From NCBI GenBank assembly GCA_023419605.1, contig JAEZXR010000089.1:1-64000 (forward strand): a DNA stretch of 64,000 nt, read 5' to 3'. The stretch's first letter is position 1; the number at the start of each line of letters is the position of its first letter. The notes under the pieces are model-generated. The model was not told where the DNA came from and did no database searches. It saw only the letters and a program-made list of their open reading frames with translations. The position numbers and the translations under genes are program-made. Positions 20,195 through 28,715 of this stretch are shown in pieces. This DNA is from Bacillota bacterium. GTDB taxonomy: Bacteria; Bacillota; Clostridia; Acetivibrionales; JAEZXR01.

Positions 20195-20353
20195 TTAAAG
20201 TTTTATATTAAAAAAGTAGTAAGACGAAACCGTCTTACTACTGTAAATACAAACACGAAATCCAGAACGGAACACTGATAGACCATGCATAATATCAGGA
20301 TTGTCTTGGTCGACTATGAAATTTTTCTCATGCCCAAAACACATCTTTTTCAT
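20195..20353 (-). CDS. 52-aa leader ORF before pyrB, running through a terminator
   Basis: The frame starts MKKMCFGHEKNFIVDQDN and ends SYYFFNIKL. It starts at ATG 20353 with AAAGGA about nine bases upstream, just after the pyrR stop, and ends 16 bases before the pyrB ATG. Its last third is the terminator stem itself: codons from SSK to YYF are written across the 11-bp hairpin and its T-run. This is the geometry of the E. coli pyrL leader, where a ribosome following closely behind polymerase prevents the terminator from forming when UTP is low. The 22 bases before the hairpin are T-rich, as expected for UTP-sensitive pausing. The peptide resembles nothing I recognise; its act of translation is probably the function. 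Inference from layout only. Confidence 0.55.
   Translation of the reverse strand: MKKMCFGHEKNFIVDQDNPDIMHGLSVFRSGFRVCIYSSKTVSSYYFFNIKL
20210..20241 (-). terminator. attenuator terminator between pyrR and pyrB
   Basis: GTAGTAAGACG and CGTCTTACTAC form a perfect 11-bp stem with a four-base loop, followed by TTTTTT on the minus strand. It lies 32 bases upstream of the pyrB start and inside the leader ORF. No PyrR-binding loop (AGTCCNGNGAGGCT type) occurs in this gap, so control here must differ from that before pyrR. Confidence 0.92.
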
Positions 20354-20375
20354 GGTTTCATTCCTTTCTGTAGTA

Positions 20376-20921
20376 TCAAATATTATTCATCTCGCTAATG
20401 GTTACCGCGTTGACATGGTCGATTTCCTGTACTTTTACATGTACAATTTCATTCCGTGATGTAGGAACATTCTTACCCACATAATCGGCTCTGATCGGAA
20501 GCTCCCTGTGGCCACGGTCTACTAATATCGCCAGCTGGATCATTTTAGGACGGGCAATATCCATAATCGCATCGATGGCGGCTCTTACCGTTCTTCCTGT
20601 AAACAGCACGTCATCAACCAGAACGACTTTCTTTCCCCCAATGGGAAAATCAATCTGTGTTCCATTAATGACCGGATGCTCTGAAAGCAGGCTGAGATCA
20701 TCCCTGTATAGAGTGATATCCAATACTCCAACCGGAACTTCCCTTCCCTCTACTTCCTTAATCTTGTTTGCCAGCATCTTTGCCAGAGGCACTCCGCGAC
20801 GTTGTATACCGATAAGGATCAGATCTTCAACGCCTCTGTTCTTCTCGATGATTTCATGAGAAATTCTCGTGATTGCCCTCATGATACCGCTTTCGTCCAT
20901 AATTAAAGCTTTTTCATTCAT
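20376..20921 (-). CDS. pyrR: pyr operon regulator PyrR / uracil phosphoribosyltransferase
   Basis: 181 aa, family length. The PRPP loop VVLVDDVLFTGRTVRAAID (around residue 98-116) is intact with both acidic residues, and DRGHRELPIRADYVGKNVPT near the C-terminus is typical. PyrR binds a conserved RNA loop when UMP is high and lets the terminator form; it also has weak uracil phosphoribosyltransferase activity. First gene of the operon; its own leader holds the matching binding loop at 21050-21063. Ribosome site GGAG precedes the ATG. Confidence 0.96.
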   Translation of the reverse strand: MNEKALIMDESGIMRAITRISHEIIEKNRGVEDLILIGIQRRGVPLAKMLANKIKEVEGREVPVGVLDITLYRDDLSLLSEHPVINGTQIDFPIGGKKVVLVDDVLFTGRTVRAAIDAIMDIARPKMIQLAILVDRGHRELPIRADYVGKNVPTSRNEIVHVKVQEIDHVNAVTISEMNNI

Positions 20922-20958
20922 ATGATCACTCCACTTTTTAAATTAATCCGATGTAAAT

Positions 20959-20988
20959 TAAAAAACTTCTTACCAGAAGGCAAGAAGT
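20959..20988 (-). terminator. PyrR-controlled attenuator terminator upstream of pyrR
   Basis: ACTTCTTGCC pairs with GGTAAGAAGT around TTCT and is followed by TTTTT on the minus strand. It lies 38 bases before the pyrR start. The PyrR loop is about 60 bases upstream in the leader, the standard distance for a pyr attenuator. Confidence 0.9.
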
Positions 20989-21049
20989 ATAAACGCATAA
21001 CACAATAAAGATGGTATCATCTTTACGATTACAATATATACAACCTTGC

Positions 21050-21063
21050 AGCCTCTCTGGACT
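21050..21063 (-). promoter_or_regulatory. PyrR-binding RNA loop in the pyr leader
   Basis: On the minus strand AGTCCAGAGAGGCT matches the PyrR-binding consensus ARUCCNGNGAGGYU at every position. Flanking ACCTT and AAGGT pair to make the anti-antiterminator stem. Binding of PyrR with UMP would stabilise this stem and favour the downstream terminator. Confidence 0.93.
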
Positions 21064-21095
21064 AATTTAAAGGTGTAAGTATTTACTTGTAATAC

Positions 21096-21124
21096 ATGGT
21101 ATCATAAATCTTTTGCTTTGTCTA
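21096..21124 (-). promoter_or_regulatory. probable pyr operon promoter
   Basis: TAGACA and TACCAT on the minus strand with a 17-base spacer, matching sigma-A consensus at five and four positions. The start would be near 21089, giving a leader of about 170 bases that contains the whole PyrR attenuator. No better promoter is seen between here and the divergent gene. Confidence 0.6.
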
Positions 21125-21313
21125 TAGTTTTTTTCCTTTTTCTACAAAGGGCTATTATTCGCCTCTCCGGGGTATATTATTTTTGTAAAGGTATTGTAAT
21201 TCACTTTTCCCCGAAATGTTGTATTATAGTAGTATGGCAATATACAATTAAAGCGCGTAAAATTATACTTTCATCCATTATTTTACGATGCTATAGGATT
21301 GAGGTATTATGCA

Positions 21314-23020
21314 ATGTATAGAACAAAGAGGTCAAAGCCACGGGGAAAGAAAGGGTTTTTTATACTCTGCCTGACTGCCCTGGTGGCAATTATAGCTGGT
21401 TTTTCGTTCCTTCTGGCTTATATATCCAGCTATAAATTCGGAACAGGGCCTATAAATGCAGTCTCTCCAAGTCCAGGAACTTCTGGTATCGCTCCCACGG
21501 CTACACCCTCGTCAATAGCGGACGCTTCTGCAATCCCAAAAGAGAATCTTCCGTCTGCTTTTGGCTTTAAATACGAATTGATGAGAGGAAATAAAGCTTT
21601 AGATAATTTCAAGGCCGAAACCGATCTCGCCTTCGGTAAGCCGGAGGAGTATAGCCAGGTTGCGGGAGTTACCGGATTTAGAGGCAACAACTATAGAAAT
21701 TCACCCAGTTATGGATATGCTGAGGTGAAGGAACAAAAGCTGGAAAAGGTCTGGTTTGCTAAAACAGGGTATATTGACGGTTGGACCGGCGTTGGCTGGA
21801 CCGGGCAGCCTTCCATCATTAAATGGGATGAATCTGTTCGAAAAGTAATGAATATACAGTCGGACAAGAAGCAGAAAAAAGATTTAAAGGAAATTATCTA
21901 TGCTACTTTGGATGGAAAAATCTATTTTCTGGATCTGGAGGATGGAAAACCTACCCGAAATCCCATTGATACTGGTTTTCCTCATAAAGGAAGTGTTGCC
22001 GTAGACCCCAGGGGGTATCCTTTGCTGTATGCCGGGCAGGGAATCAATTCAAATGGAAATAAGTATGGAGATATCGGCCATAGAATATTTAGTCTCATTG
22101 ATCAGAAGCTCCTTTATTTTCTTAATGGAATTGACAGCTTCGCTTATAGACAATGGGGAGCTTTTGATGGTAACCCCCTTATTAATAAAGCCACGGATAC
22201 TTTGCTCCTGAGCGGGGAAAACGGATTGTTTTACAACATTAAGCTTAACACCCGGTTTGATCCATCCAAAGGAACTGTATCCGTTTCACCGGATATTGTA
22301 AAGATGCGGCATAAAAATACTCGCAGTGGAACTCAGGGCAGTGAAAATTCCGTTGCAGTATATAAGAACTATGCGTACTTTGCAGATAACAGCGGAATGC
22401 TGTACTGCATGGATACGAATACAATGAAACCTGTTTGGATGCGGTCTGTTACCGATGATACAGACAGTACTGTTGTGATCGATGAAGTCAGTTCTTCGGA
22501 GGTTTACCTCTACACCGGTTGTGAAGTTGATATTCAGGGTGTTGGTGGCTCTTCCTATGTAAGAAAAATCAATGCCCTGACGGGAGAACTGGTATGGGAG
22601 AAGTCATATCCCTGTGTTCTCAATAAGGATGTCAGTGGTGGTGTCCTGGCAACACCTGTAGTAGGTAAAAATGAAATAAAGGACATGGTTATTTTCAATA
22701 TTGCTAAAACCAAAGATACTCCTAATTCCATGGGAGGCAAGCTGGTGGCTTATGATAAGAAAACCGGAAAGGAAATTTGGACGATGACGCTTCAGAATTA
22801 TGGCTGGAGCTCACCGGTGGATATCTATACGAAGGAAGGAAAGGCTTATATAATCTTGTGTGATTCCTTGGGAAATATGATGCTTATAGACCCTTTAAAA
22901 GGAAGCGTGCTGAATAAAATAAACCTGGAGGCCAATGTTGAAGGATCCCCTGCGGTATATGACAATATGATCGTAGTGGGTACCCGGGGGCAGAAAATCT
23001 GGGGTATTCGGATAAAATAA
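21314..23020 (+). CDS. membrane-anchored PQQ-type beta-propeller protein
   Basis: 568 aa from ATG 21314 (GAGG nine bases upstream; a TTG five codons earlier would leave no ribosome site). A basic N-terminus is followed by one membrane segment (about residues 14-37) and a Ser/Thr/Pro-rich linker (about 45-75), then a large extracellular domain. Propeller blades of the PQQ/BamB type are seen in repeated strands such as GKIYFLDLEDGKP, GMLYCMDTNTMKPVW, NALTGELVWE and AYDKKTGKEIWTM. The fold is used for binding or scaffolding; no PQQ-enzyme active-site residues are evident. The gene is monocistronic, divergent from pyrR and convergent with a GntR regulator. Function unknown; a cell-wall assembly or ligand-sensing role is only a guess. 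Confidence 0.8.
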   Translation: MYRTKRSKPRGKKGFFILCLTALVAIIAGFSFLLAYISSYKFGTGPINAVSPSPGTSGIAPTATPSSIADASAIPKENLPSAFGFKYELMRGNKALDNFKAETDLAFGKPEEYSQVAGVTGFRGNNYRNSPSYGYAEVKEQKLEKVWFAKTGYIDGWTGVGWTGQPSIIKWDESVRKVMNIQSDKKQKKDLKEIIYATLDGKIYFLDLEDGKPTRNPIDTGFPHKGSVAVDPRGYPLLYAGQGINSNGNKYGDIGHRIFSLIDQKLLYFLNGIDSFAYRQWGAFDGNPLINKATDTLLLSGENGLFYNIKLNTRFDPSKGTVSVSPDIVKMRHKNTRSGTQGSENSVAVYKNYAYFADNSGMLYCMDTNTMKPVWMRSVTDDTDSTVVIDEVSSSEVYLYTGCEVDIQGVGGSSYVRKINALTGELVWEKSYPCVLNKDVSGGVLATPVVGKNEIKDMVIFNIAKTKDTPNSMGGKLVAYDKKTGKEIWTMTLQNYGWSSPVDIYTKEGKAYIILCDSLGNMMLIDPLKGSVLNKINLEANVEGSPAVYDNMIVVGTRGQKIWGIRIK

Positions 23021-23041
23021 CAGCGTCCTGGAAAGCTTGAA

Positions 23042-23068
23042 AAAAGAGGTGCCTGAGGCACCTCTTTT
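23042..23068. terminator. bidirectional terminator shared by convergent genes
   Basis: AAAAGAGGTGCC, TGA loop, GGCACCTCTTTT: a 12-bp perfect stem with A-run and T-run on the two sides. It serves the propeller gene on the plus strand and the GntR/UTRA gene on the minus strand, whose stop codon overlaps its end. Confidence 0.92.
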
Positions 23069-23801
23069 ACTTGCTGGTTTCAAACACCAGTTTCACCTTG
23101 TCTGCACGGTATTTGCACTGAATATACTCAACGGCCTGTCCACTTTTTGAATAAAGAATATTGTTAATATGGATGAGAGGTTGTCCGGGCTGCAGTTGTA
23201 AAAGGGCTGATTCGGCGACATCCGAGTATCCTACTTCGAGAGAAGACTTTGACTTTGCAGGAATAAAGGCATATTTTCCTCGCAGTATATCATAGGAAGG
23301 CTTTTTCGCTTTCACATCTTCAATAATGTTCGGAAATATACTTACAGGAATATAGGAGGTATTCATGGATAATATCTCTACGTTATATACAGTTGAATAT
23401 ACGATTTCGGCAAACTCCGGATTTCCCGACTGAGAAGTAAAAACCTCCTGAAGCAGGCTTTTTTCAGCATAGCTCACCAGATTGGCAGAAAGAATATTGC
23501 ATTCTCCGGGCAGCATGTTATCCAGTATGGAATGGGTAAACCCGGAATAGTTTTTTATATCGATTCTTGATTTCTTTCTGGATACAAAAGTGCCTTTTCC
23601 TTTTTCCTTATAGAGGTATCCGCTGTTTGTGAGTTCAATGATGGCCTGTCGTACCGTAGGACGGCTGATATTGTAAAGTTCGCAGAGTTCCAGCTCCGAA
23701 GGAATTTTTGAATCCTCTGCAAATTCGCCATTGTCGATTTTTCCCATAATGAGATCTTTAAGCTGAGAATATAAGGGGACATTGCTGTATTTGTTTATCA
23801 T
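23067..23801 (-). CDS. GntR-family regulator with UTRA domain (HutC subfamily)
   Basis: 244 aa. The N-terminal winged helix (residues 5-75) has SKIPSELELCELYNISRPTV and ends GYLYKEKGKGTFVS, the usual wing of HutC-type proteins. The UTRA ligand domain (about 95-240) has the pattern ending QPLIHINNILYSKSGQAVEYI. UTRA proteins usually sense sugar phosphates, amino sugars or small acids. Neighbours do not reveal a target: convergent propeller gene on one side, purB on the other. A perfect palindrome ATGTAATTACAT lies 156 bases upstream, a candidate self-operator. Confidence 0.87.
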   Translation of the reverse strand: MINKYSNVPLYSQLKDLIMGKIDNGEFAEDSKIPSELELCELYNISRPTVRQAIIELTNSGYLYKEKGKGTFVSRKKSRIDIKNYSGFTHSILDNMLPGECNILSANLVSYAEKSLLQEVFTSQSGNPEFAEIVYSTVYNVEILSMNTSYIPVSIFPNIIEDVKAKKPSYDILRGKYAFIPAKSKSSLEVGYSDVAESALLQLQPGQPLIHINNILYSKSGQAVEYIQCKYRADKVKLVFETSK

Positions 23802-23956
23802 CCACGAAGCACCTCACTTTATTTTATTATCCTATCGTTGATATCCATCCCTCACGGAGGGAAAACTTCATTTCGCGGCTGCAGGTATGAGAAGGCGGAC
23901 CGTTCCCTCTGCATCTCTTGTTGGAAGCCGGAAAAAGGTAATGTTATCCTATTAGT

Positions 23957-23968
23957 ATGTAATTACAT
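23957..23968. promoter_or_regulatory. candidate operator of the GntR/UTRA regulator
   Basis: ATGTAATTACAT is a perfect 12-bp palindrome containing GT-N4-AC, in line with GntR-type half sites. It is upstream of the regulator gene and downstream of purB's terminator, so its only obvious client is the regulator itself. Confidence 0.4.
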
Positions 23969-24006
23969 CTTACCGTAAAATGCCATAGTTTTCAACAGAT
24001 TCGAAT

Positions 24007-24057
24007 AAAAAAACCAGCCCACTGGAAAATTGATTTTTTCAGTGGGCTGGTTTTTTT
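24007..24057 (-). terminator. terminator of purB
   Basis: AACCAGCCCACTG and CAGTGGGCTGGTT pair over 13 bases around a 15-base loop; T-runs flank it on both strands. It begins two bases after the purB stop codon. Confidence 0.92.
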
Positions 24058-24058
24058 A

Positions 24059-25486
24059 TTATACTTTTAATTCCACTTCGATCTCGGTCAATTGGTTGCT
24101 TTCAAAAACAGGGTTCATATGCTCGGTGATAAAATCTTCGACCTGCTCAGGTGCCCTACCGACGTAGTTTTCCGGCTTCAGCACTGCTGTCAGTTCCTCC
24201 TGGCTCATGCCGAATACGGGATCTGCTGCAATCCTTTCGATAAGGTCATTCCGATTCCCTTCCATCTTCACCTGCTTTGCAGCTTCCATGGAATGAACCC
24301 GGATTCTTTCATGGAGCTCCTGCCTATCTCCACCGCGTTTGACGGCCTCCATAAGAATATTCTCTGTAGCCATAAAAGGCAGCTCATCCATGATATGTTT
24401 TTCAATAACCTTAGGATAGACAACCAACCCATCGGCTACATTGATATAAATGCTCAGGATCGCATCTACAGCCAGGAAAGCTTCCGGAATACTGATCCGC
24501 TTGTTGGCCGAATCATCCAGGGTTCTCTCAAACCATTGTGTAGAGGCGGTAATGGCGGGGTTCAGCGCATCTACTATAACATACCTTGCCAAAGAGGATA
24601 TTCTTTCACTTCGCATCGGATTCCGTTTGTATGCCATAGCGGAAGAACCGATCTGCTTTTCCTCAAAGGGCTCTTCGATTTCCTTCATGCTTTGCAGCAA
24701 ACGCATATCGTTACTGAATTTATAGGCGCTCTGGGCAATACCGCTGAGAACATTCAATACTCTGCTGTCCAGTTTTCTTGTATAGGTCTGCCCGGAAACA
24801 GCATAAACATCCTTGAAGCCCATTTTTTCTGCAAAAAGCTTTTCCAGCTTTTTTACCTTATCGTGATCTCCATCGAAAAGGTTGAGGAAGCTGGCTTGCG
24901 TTCCCGTAGTTCCTTTGGAACCCAAAAGCTTCATAGAGTCAATAAGGAAATCAAGATCTTCCAGGTCAATCAACAAATCCTGCATCCAAAGTGTTGCCCT
25001 TTTACCCACAGTAACCAACTGCGCCGGTTGAAAATGAGTAAACCCGAGGGTCGGCAAGTTCTTATACTTCAATGCAAAATCAGAAAGCTTCTTTAACACG
25101 GTTAAAAGTTTTTGTTTAACAACCTTAAGGGCCTCTGCCATTATGATAATATCCGTATTATCCCCTACGTAACAGGAAGTTGCGCCCAGATGGATGATTC
25201 CTTTTGCATTCGGGCATTGTTCACCATAAGCATGGATGTGAGCCATTACATCATGACGGAATTCCTTCTCTTTTTTTTCAGCAACCTCGTAGTTAATCTC
25301 GTCCTTGAACTTCCTCAATTCCTCAATTTGTTCTTCCGTTATGTTGAGACCCAGCTCCTTTTCAGCTTCAGCCAAGGCAATCCAAAGCCTTCTCCAGGTT
25401 TTAAACTTCATATTGGGAGAAAACAACCCCTGCATTTCCTTACTGGCATACCGGGAGTTAAACGGACTTTCATATGTATTCTTCAA
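24059..25486 (-). CDS. purB: adenylosuccinate lyase
   Basis: 475 aa. The fumarase/aspartase signature GSSAMAYKRNP (near 280-290, with the mobile catalytic loop Ser) and LGFTHFQPAQ with a catalytic His are present; the C-terminal ADSL domain follows. It splits SAICAR and adenylosuccinate to fumarate in AMP synthesis. The start is taken as TTG 25486 (then KNTYESPFNSRYASKEM), because GGAGG is nine bases upstream and other enzymes of this subgroup begin there; an ATG 24 codons upstream encodes an atypical extension. It stands alone, away from other pur genes. No purine riboswitch was recognised upstream. Confidence 0.93.
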   Translation of the reverse strand: MKNTYESPFNSRYASKEMQGLFSPNMKFKTWRRLWIALAEAEKELGLNITEEQIEELRKFKDEINYEVAEKKEKEFRHDVMAHIHAYGEQCPNAKGIIHLGATSCYVGDNTDIIIMAEALKVVKQKLLTVLKKLSDFALKYKNLPTLGFTHFQPAQLVTVGKRATLWMQDLLIDLEDLDFLIDSMKLLGSKGTTGTQASFLNLFDGDHDKVKKLEKLFAEKMGFKDVYAVSGQTYTRKLDSRVLNVLSGIAQSAYKFSNDMRLLQSMKEIEEPFEEKQIGSSAMAYKRNPMRSERISSLARYVIVDALNPAITASTQWFERTLDDSANKRISIPEAFLAVDAILSIYINVADGLVVYPKVIEKHIMDELPFMATENILMEAVKRGGDRQELHERIRVHSMEAAKQVKMEGNRNDLIERIAADPVFGMSQEELTAVLKPENYVGRAPEQVEDFITEHMNPVFESNQLTEIEVELKV

Positions 25487-25613
25487 TTGATCCAACCTCC
25501 AAATTTGAGATTCGAATCCGAAACGCCCAAAGGAGTCCTCCCTTAGCAGTCCTCGCAAACAAATCTCTCTATATTAATTTTTTTTATTAACACAGCCATT
25601 ATTCAAAAAATCT

Positions 25614-25643
25614 AAAAAAAGTGCGAGATAAAAATTATCTCGC
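25614..25643 (-). terminator. terminator of the aminotransferase gene
   Basis: GCGAGATAA and TTATCTCGC pair perfectly over nine bases with a three-base loop, followed by ACTTTTTTT on the minus strand. It separates the aminotransferase from purB. Confidence 0.9.
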
Positions 25644-25776
25644 CATAGATATTTATGAATATGAGATTGATATTGGGAAGTATCTAATAGAGGTTATGTC
25701 CATTAGAAAACCCACTGTTAATTATAGTACTGAAATCAAAACAAATCAAGTATAAAATTTACATAATTATATTTTT

Positions 25777-27063
25777 CTATACATTTTCAGCAAGAATTTT
25801 CTCAATACTCGAAATCTGTACACACGTGCAAAGGATCGAAATGGCTTTTTTCAACTCCTCCAACGATGGGAACGTAGGCGCAATCCGTATATTTCTGTCC
25901 TTTGGATCTTTCCCATAGGGATAGGTAGCACCTGCTGATGTAAGAATCACGCCTGCCTCAGCCGCCATGGATACAACCTTCCTCGCACAGCCCTCCAGGG
26001 TGTTCAGGCTTATGAAATAGCCGCCCTTAGGTCTATTCCAGGCTGCGATATTTTTATTTCCCAGTTCTTCTTCCAGGATATCCAGCACAGTATCGAACTT
26101 AGGCCCAATAATTTCCGCATGCCGTTTCATATGCTCATGAATACCATTCATATTTTTAAAATACCGCACGTGACGGAGTTGATTGATCTTATCCGGGCCT
26201 ATAGCCTGAATAGAAAGCTGTTTCCTTATAAAATTCAAGTTGCTTTCACTGGAAGCCATAACAGCAACTCCAGCTCCCGGGAAGCTGATTTTGGAAGTAG
26301 AGCTGAATATAAACACTCTATTTTCATTTCCTGCCTCCTTACAAGCTGTTAGTATATTCTTTAACTGATCCGGATGGTCCGTCAGGTGATGAACTGCATA
26401 GGCATTATCCCAGAATATCCGGAAGTCCTTTGCTTTGGTTGTCATCTTCGCAAATCGGTCTACAACAGCATCCGAATAGCTAATACCGTCAGGATTGCTG
26501 TATTTGGGAACACACCATATTCCTTTAATTGCCTCATCCTCTGCAACTAATTTCTCTACTGCATCCATGTCAGGGCCGTCTTCCTTCATGTCGATAATGA
26601 TCATCTCAATACCAAAAAGCTGGCAGATAGCAAAATGTCTATCGTATCCCGGACTTGGGCAAAGGAATTTTACAGCAGGCAATTTGCCCCATGGAGTTTC
26701 ACTGTCTACCACACCGAACTGCATGGCTCTGGCAATGGTATCGTACATCATCGTAAGGCTGGAATTTCCTCCGATGATAATTTCCTTCTGGCTTACCTCC
26801 AACATTTCTGCGAAAAGTTGTTTTGCTTCCGGAATACCGTCAATCCCACCATAATTACGGCAGTCAGTGCCATCGGCAGCTTTCAGTATATCCTTGGATC
26901 CTATGCAGTCAAGCATTTCCATTGAAATGTCCAACTGTTCCGTGCAAGGCTTTCCTCTGGACATATCAAGCTTTAGGTTTTGGCTTTTATAGTCGCTGTA
27001 CCTGCTTTTTAGCTTTTCAAGCTGTGATTGTAATTCTTCTCTGCTTAATTTCCTGAAATCCAT
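25777..27063 (-). CDS. PLP-dependent aminotransferase, class Ic (aspartate aminotransferase type)
   Basis: 428 aa. The sequence is of the fold-type I group once labelled MocR-like aminotransferase, which contains class Ic aspartate aminotransferases. Lys258 in SSTSKISFPGAG is the PLP lysine; WDNAYAVHHL near 218 binds the cofactor ring; NSSLTMMYDTI near 100 holds the phosphate-contact residues; the Arg that binds the substrate carboxylate is likely in DRNIRIAPTFPS. No DNA-binding domain is fused. It probably interconverts aspartate and oxaloacetate with 2-oxoglutarate as partner. Single gene with its own terminator. Substrate inferred from family. Confidence 0.86.
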   Translation of the reverse strand: MDFRKLSREELQSQLEKLKSRYSDYKSQNLKLDMSRGKPCTEQLDISMEMLDCIGSKDILKAADGTDCRNYGGIDGIPEAKQLFAEMLEVSQKEIIIGGNSSLTMMYDTIARAMQFGVVDSETPWGKLPAVKFLCPSPGYDRHFAICQLFGIEMIIIDMKEDGPDMDAVEKLVAEDEAIKGIWCVPKYSNPDGISYSDAVVDRFAKMTTKAKDFRIFWDNAYAVHHLTDHPDQLKNILTACKEAGNENRVFIFSSTSKISFPGAGVAVMASSESNLNFIRKQLSIQAIGPDKINQLRHVRYFKNMNGIHEHMKRHAEIIGPKFDTVLDILEEELGNKNIAAWNRPKGGYFISLNTLEGCARKVVSMAAEAGVILTSAGATYPYGKDPKDRNIRIAPTFPSLEELKKAISILCTCVQISSIEKILAENV

Positions 27064-27262
27064 GATTAACTGCCTCCTGTATAGAAGTATTTAACAAATG
27101 AAGTGATCAAAATAATTAATTATTTATCCTACTATATTCTATAACATATTATTCATGTTTGCAAGTTTTTGACTATTATGTTTCAAAAAATTATTTAATT
27201 CCTGTGAATTTTTGCAATTATTTATGTTTTTTGCAAGTATTCTAAAATCCGTATTCAGCCCA

Positions 27263-28156
27263 TCAGCACTTTTGCCACAAAAGAAGGTTGTTTTGCATAC
27301 AGCTCCGGAGGACCCCTTCATCGCTCAAGTAACTTAAATATGCCAATACTGCTGTCATCATAAGATAATATTGCTGCATACTTTTTATATTTATTCCGTA
27401 TAAAGTACATAATTCACTAAAGATTTGTTCCGTGGACCTGGGAGCTGATAATGCTTCGGCTATATCCAGGGTAACCCTTGCAATAACTTCCAAATACGCT
27501 TCTATCATCTCTGTCAGGTCTTCCGTCGGATCACCGTGACTGGGTATATACAGCTTATATTTTTTACTTTCCATATCCAGCAAAGATTTTCTTTGCTTTT
27601 CTATATCCACGCAAAAAGGGATTCCATGTTTACTAAGAACCTCCCTCGAAAATACAAAATCAGCACAAAACAATACTCCATCGACTGCAAGCCCGATTTG
27701 ATTGAGGGAATGACCCGGCAGCGGTACAATACTGAGCTTTATCCCTTCAATTTCAATCGCATCTTCACCTTCCCTGAGGATATAGTCCACAGGACTCGGT
27801 TTTGCCATTAAAAATTTATTCTGTAACGGTTTTGGCGGATTAGCCCCAGAAAACAGAAAAAATGGCTCAAAATATGGATTTTCCACAATATCTGCTTCCT
27901 TTTCGGGTGCAAATATTTTTATATCCGCATGCTGCTTTAAGAAGTAGTTACCTCCACAATGATCTGCGTGGGAATGAGTATTTATAAGCGCTTTCACCGT
28001 CAAGCTTTCTTTGGCAAGGAGCTGCAGTACTCTCTTTGCCGTATCTCCATCCAGACCGCTATCAATGAGAATAGCACTGCTCCCGTTGGTAACTACCCCG
28101 ATGTTGGTTGAGTTCTTTATGTAGTATACTTTATCAGAAACCTTCCTTAGCTCCAT
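27263..28156 (-). CDS. MBL-fold metallo-hydrolase
   Basis: 297 aa. The zinc signature NTHSHADHCGGN (near 58-69), a His in VPLPGHSLNQIG, the bridging Asp in LFCADFVFS, and a final His in IPSHGDPTED make a complete binuclear metal site. This is the glyoxalase-II-like branch of the metallo-beta-lactamase fold. A helical C-terminal region of about 90 residues may be a winged-helix or lid domain. The gene is divergent from the rubredoxin-like gene. Substrate not predictable. Confidence 0.85.
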   Translation of the reverse strand: MELRKVSDKVYYIKNSTNIGVVTNGSSAILIDSGLDGDTAKRVLQLLAKESLTVKALINTHSHADHCGGNYFLKQHADIKIFAPEKEADIVENPYFEPFFLFSGANPPKPLQNKFLMAKPSPVDYILREGEDAIEIEGIKLSIVPLPGHSLNQIGLAVDGVLFCADFVFSREVLSKHGIPFCVDIEKQRKSLLDMESKKYKLYIPSHGDPTEDLTEMIEAYLEVIARVTLDIAEALSAPRSTEQIFSELCTLYGINIKSMQQYYLMMTAVLAYLSYLSDEGVLRSCMQNNLLLWQKC

Positions 28157-28365
28157 TGTCTCTCCTCCTCAAGTGCACCGATTCCTGTACTTTTAACTGC
28201 ATAATTATTACGAGTATATATCAAATCACTGTTTATGGCAAGAATCATATCCTGCCAAAAGCAGAACTTGGCTAAAAATTTTTTCCAATTCTTTGGTTAT
28301 AGTTTTAGTTCCCGGGTATATATTGTACTGTTGTTCTTAAAATTTTGAAAGCGAGGTTATCGTCT

Positions 28366-28698
28366 ATGAAGTTATTTAAATGTTCAGTGTGTGGATATGT
28401 TCATGAAGGAAATGATGCTCCTGATTTCTGTCCCAAGTGCAATGCACCAAAGGAGAAATTTGTTGAGTTAAGCCAGGAAGACGCAGATAAAATTTACAAA
28501 TCGGACAGAACTAACGATATACATATGAAACTTATTGCACTGACAGGTAAAATCGGCGCTTTATGTGAAGAAGGAATCCAACTGAACTTGGATCCCGGCT
28601 GCGTAGCAGCATTTGAAAAAGCAAAAAATGAGGCTTGGGTCATTAAACAGAGATGCAAGGCGGAATTGGAAACCCATATGAAAAAAGGAAAATGGTAA
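28366..28698 (+). CDS. rubredoxin-like domain protein with helical tail
   Basis: 110 aa from ATG 28366 (GAGG nine bases upstream). The first 35 residues form a rubredoxin-type iron site, FKCSVCGYVHEG and DFCPKCNAP, with two CxxC pairs but a shorter loop than classical 54-aa rubredoxin, as in rubrerythrin C-termini. The remaining 75 residues are helical (SDRTNDIHMKLIALTGKIGA onward) with no diiron ExxH motif and two Cys. Electron transfer is the expected role. Divergent from the MBL gene, convergent with a dipeptidase. Confidence 0.8.
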   Translation: MKLFKCSVCGYVHEGNDAPDFCPKCNAPKEKFVELSQEDADKIYKSDRTNDIHMKLIALTGKIGALCEEGIQLNLDPGCVAAFEKAKNEAWVIKQRCKAELETHMKKGKW

Positions 28699-28715
28699 AA
28701 CCGTTTCTAAGCTGG

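Noticed and set aside
21299..21313. TTG start for the propeller protein at 21299
   Set aside because: The GAGG ribosome site lies inside these codons and is correctly spaced for ATG 21314.
25486..25776. Purine riboswitch or PurR box upstream of purB
   Set aside because: No conserved purine aptamer loops or PurBox repeats were found; the only structure is the aminotransferase terminator.
27139..27321. 60-codon minus-strand ORF overlapping the end of the MBL gene
   Set aside because: It overlaps the MBL-fold gene in another frame, has no ribosome site, and is Asn/Lys-rich AT-driven sequence.
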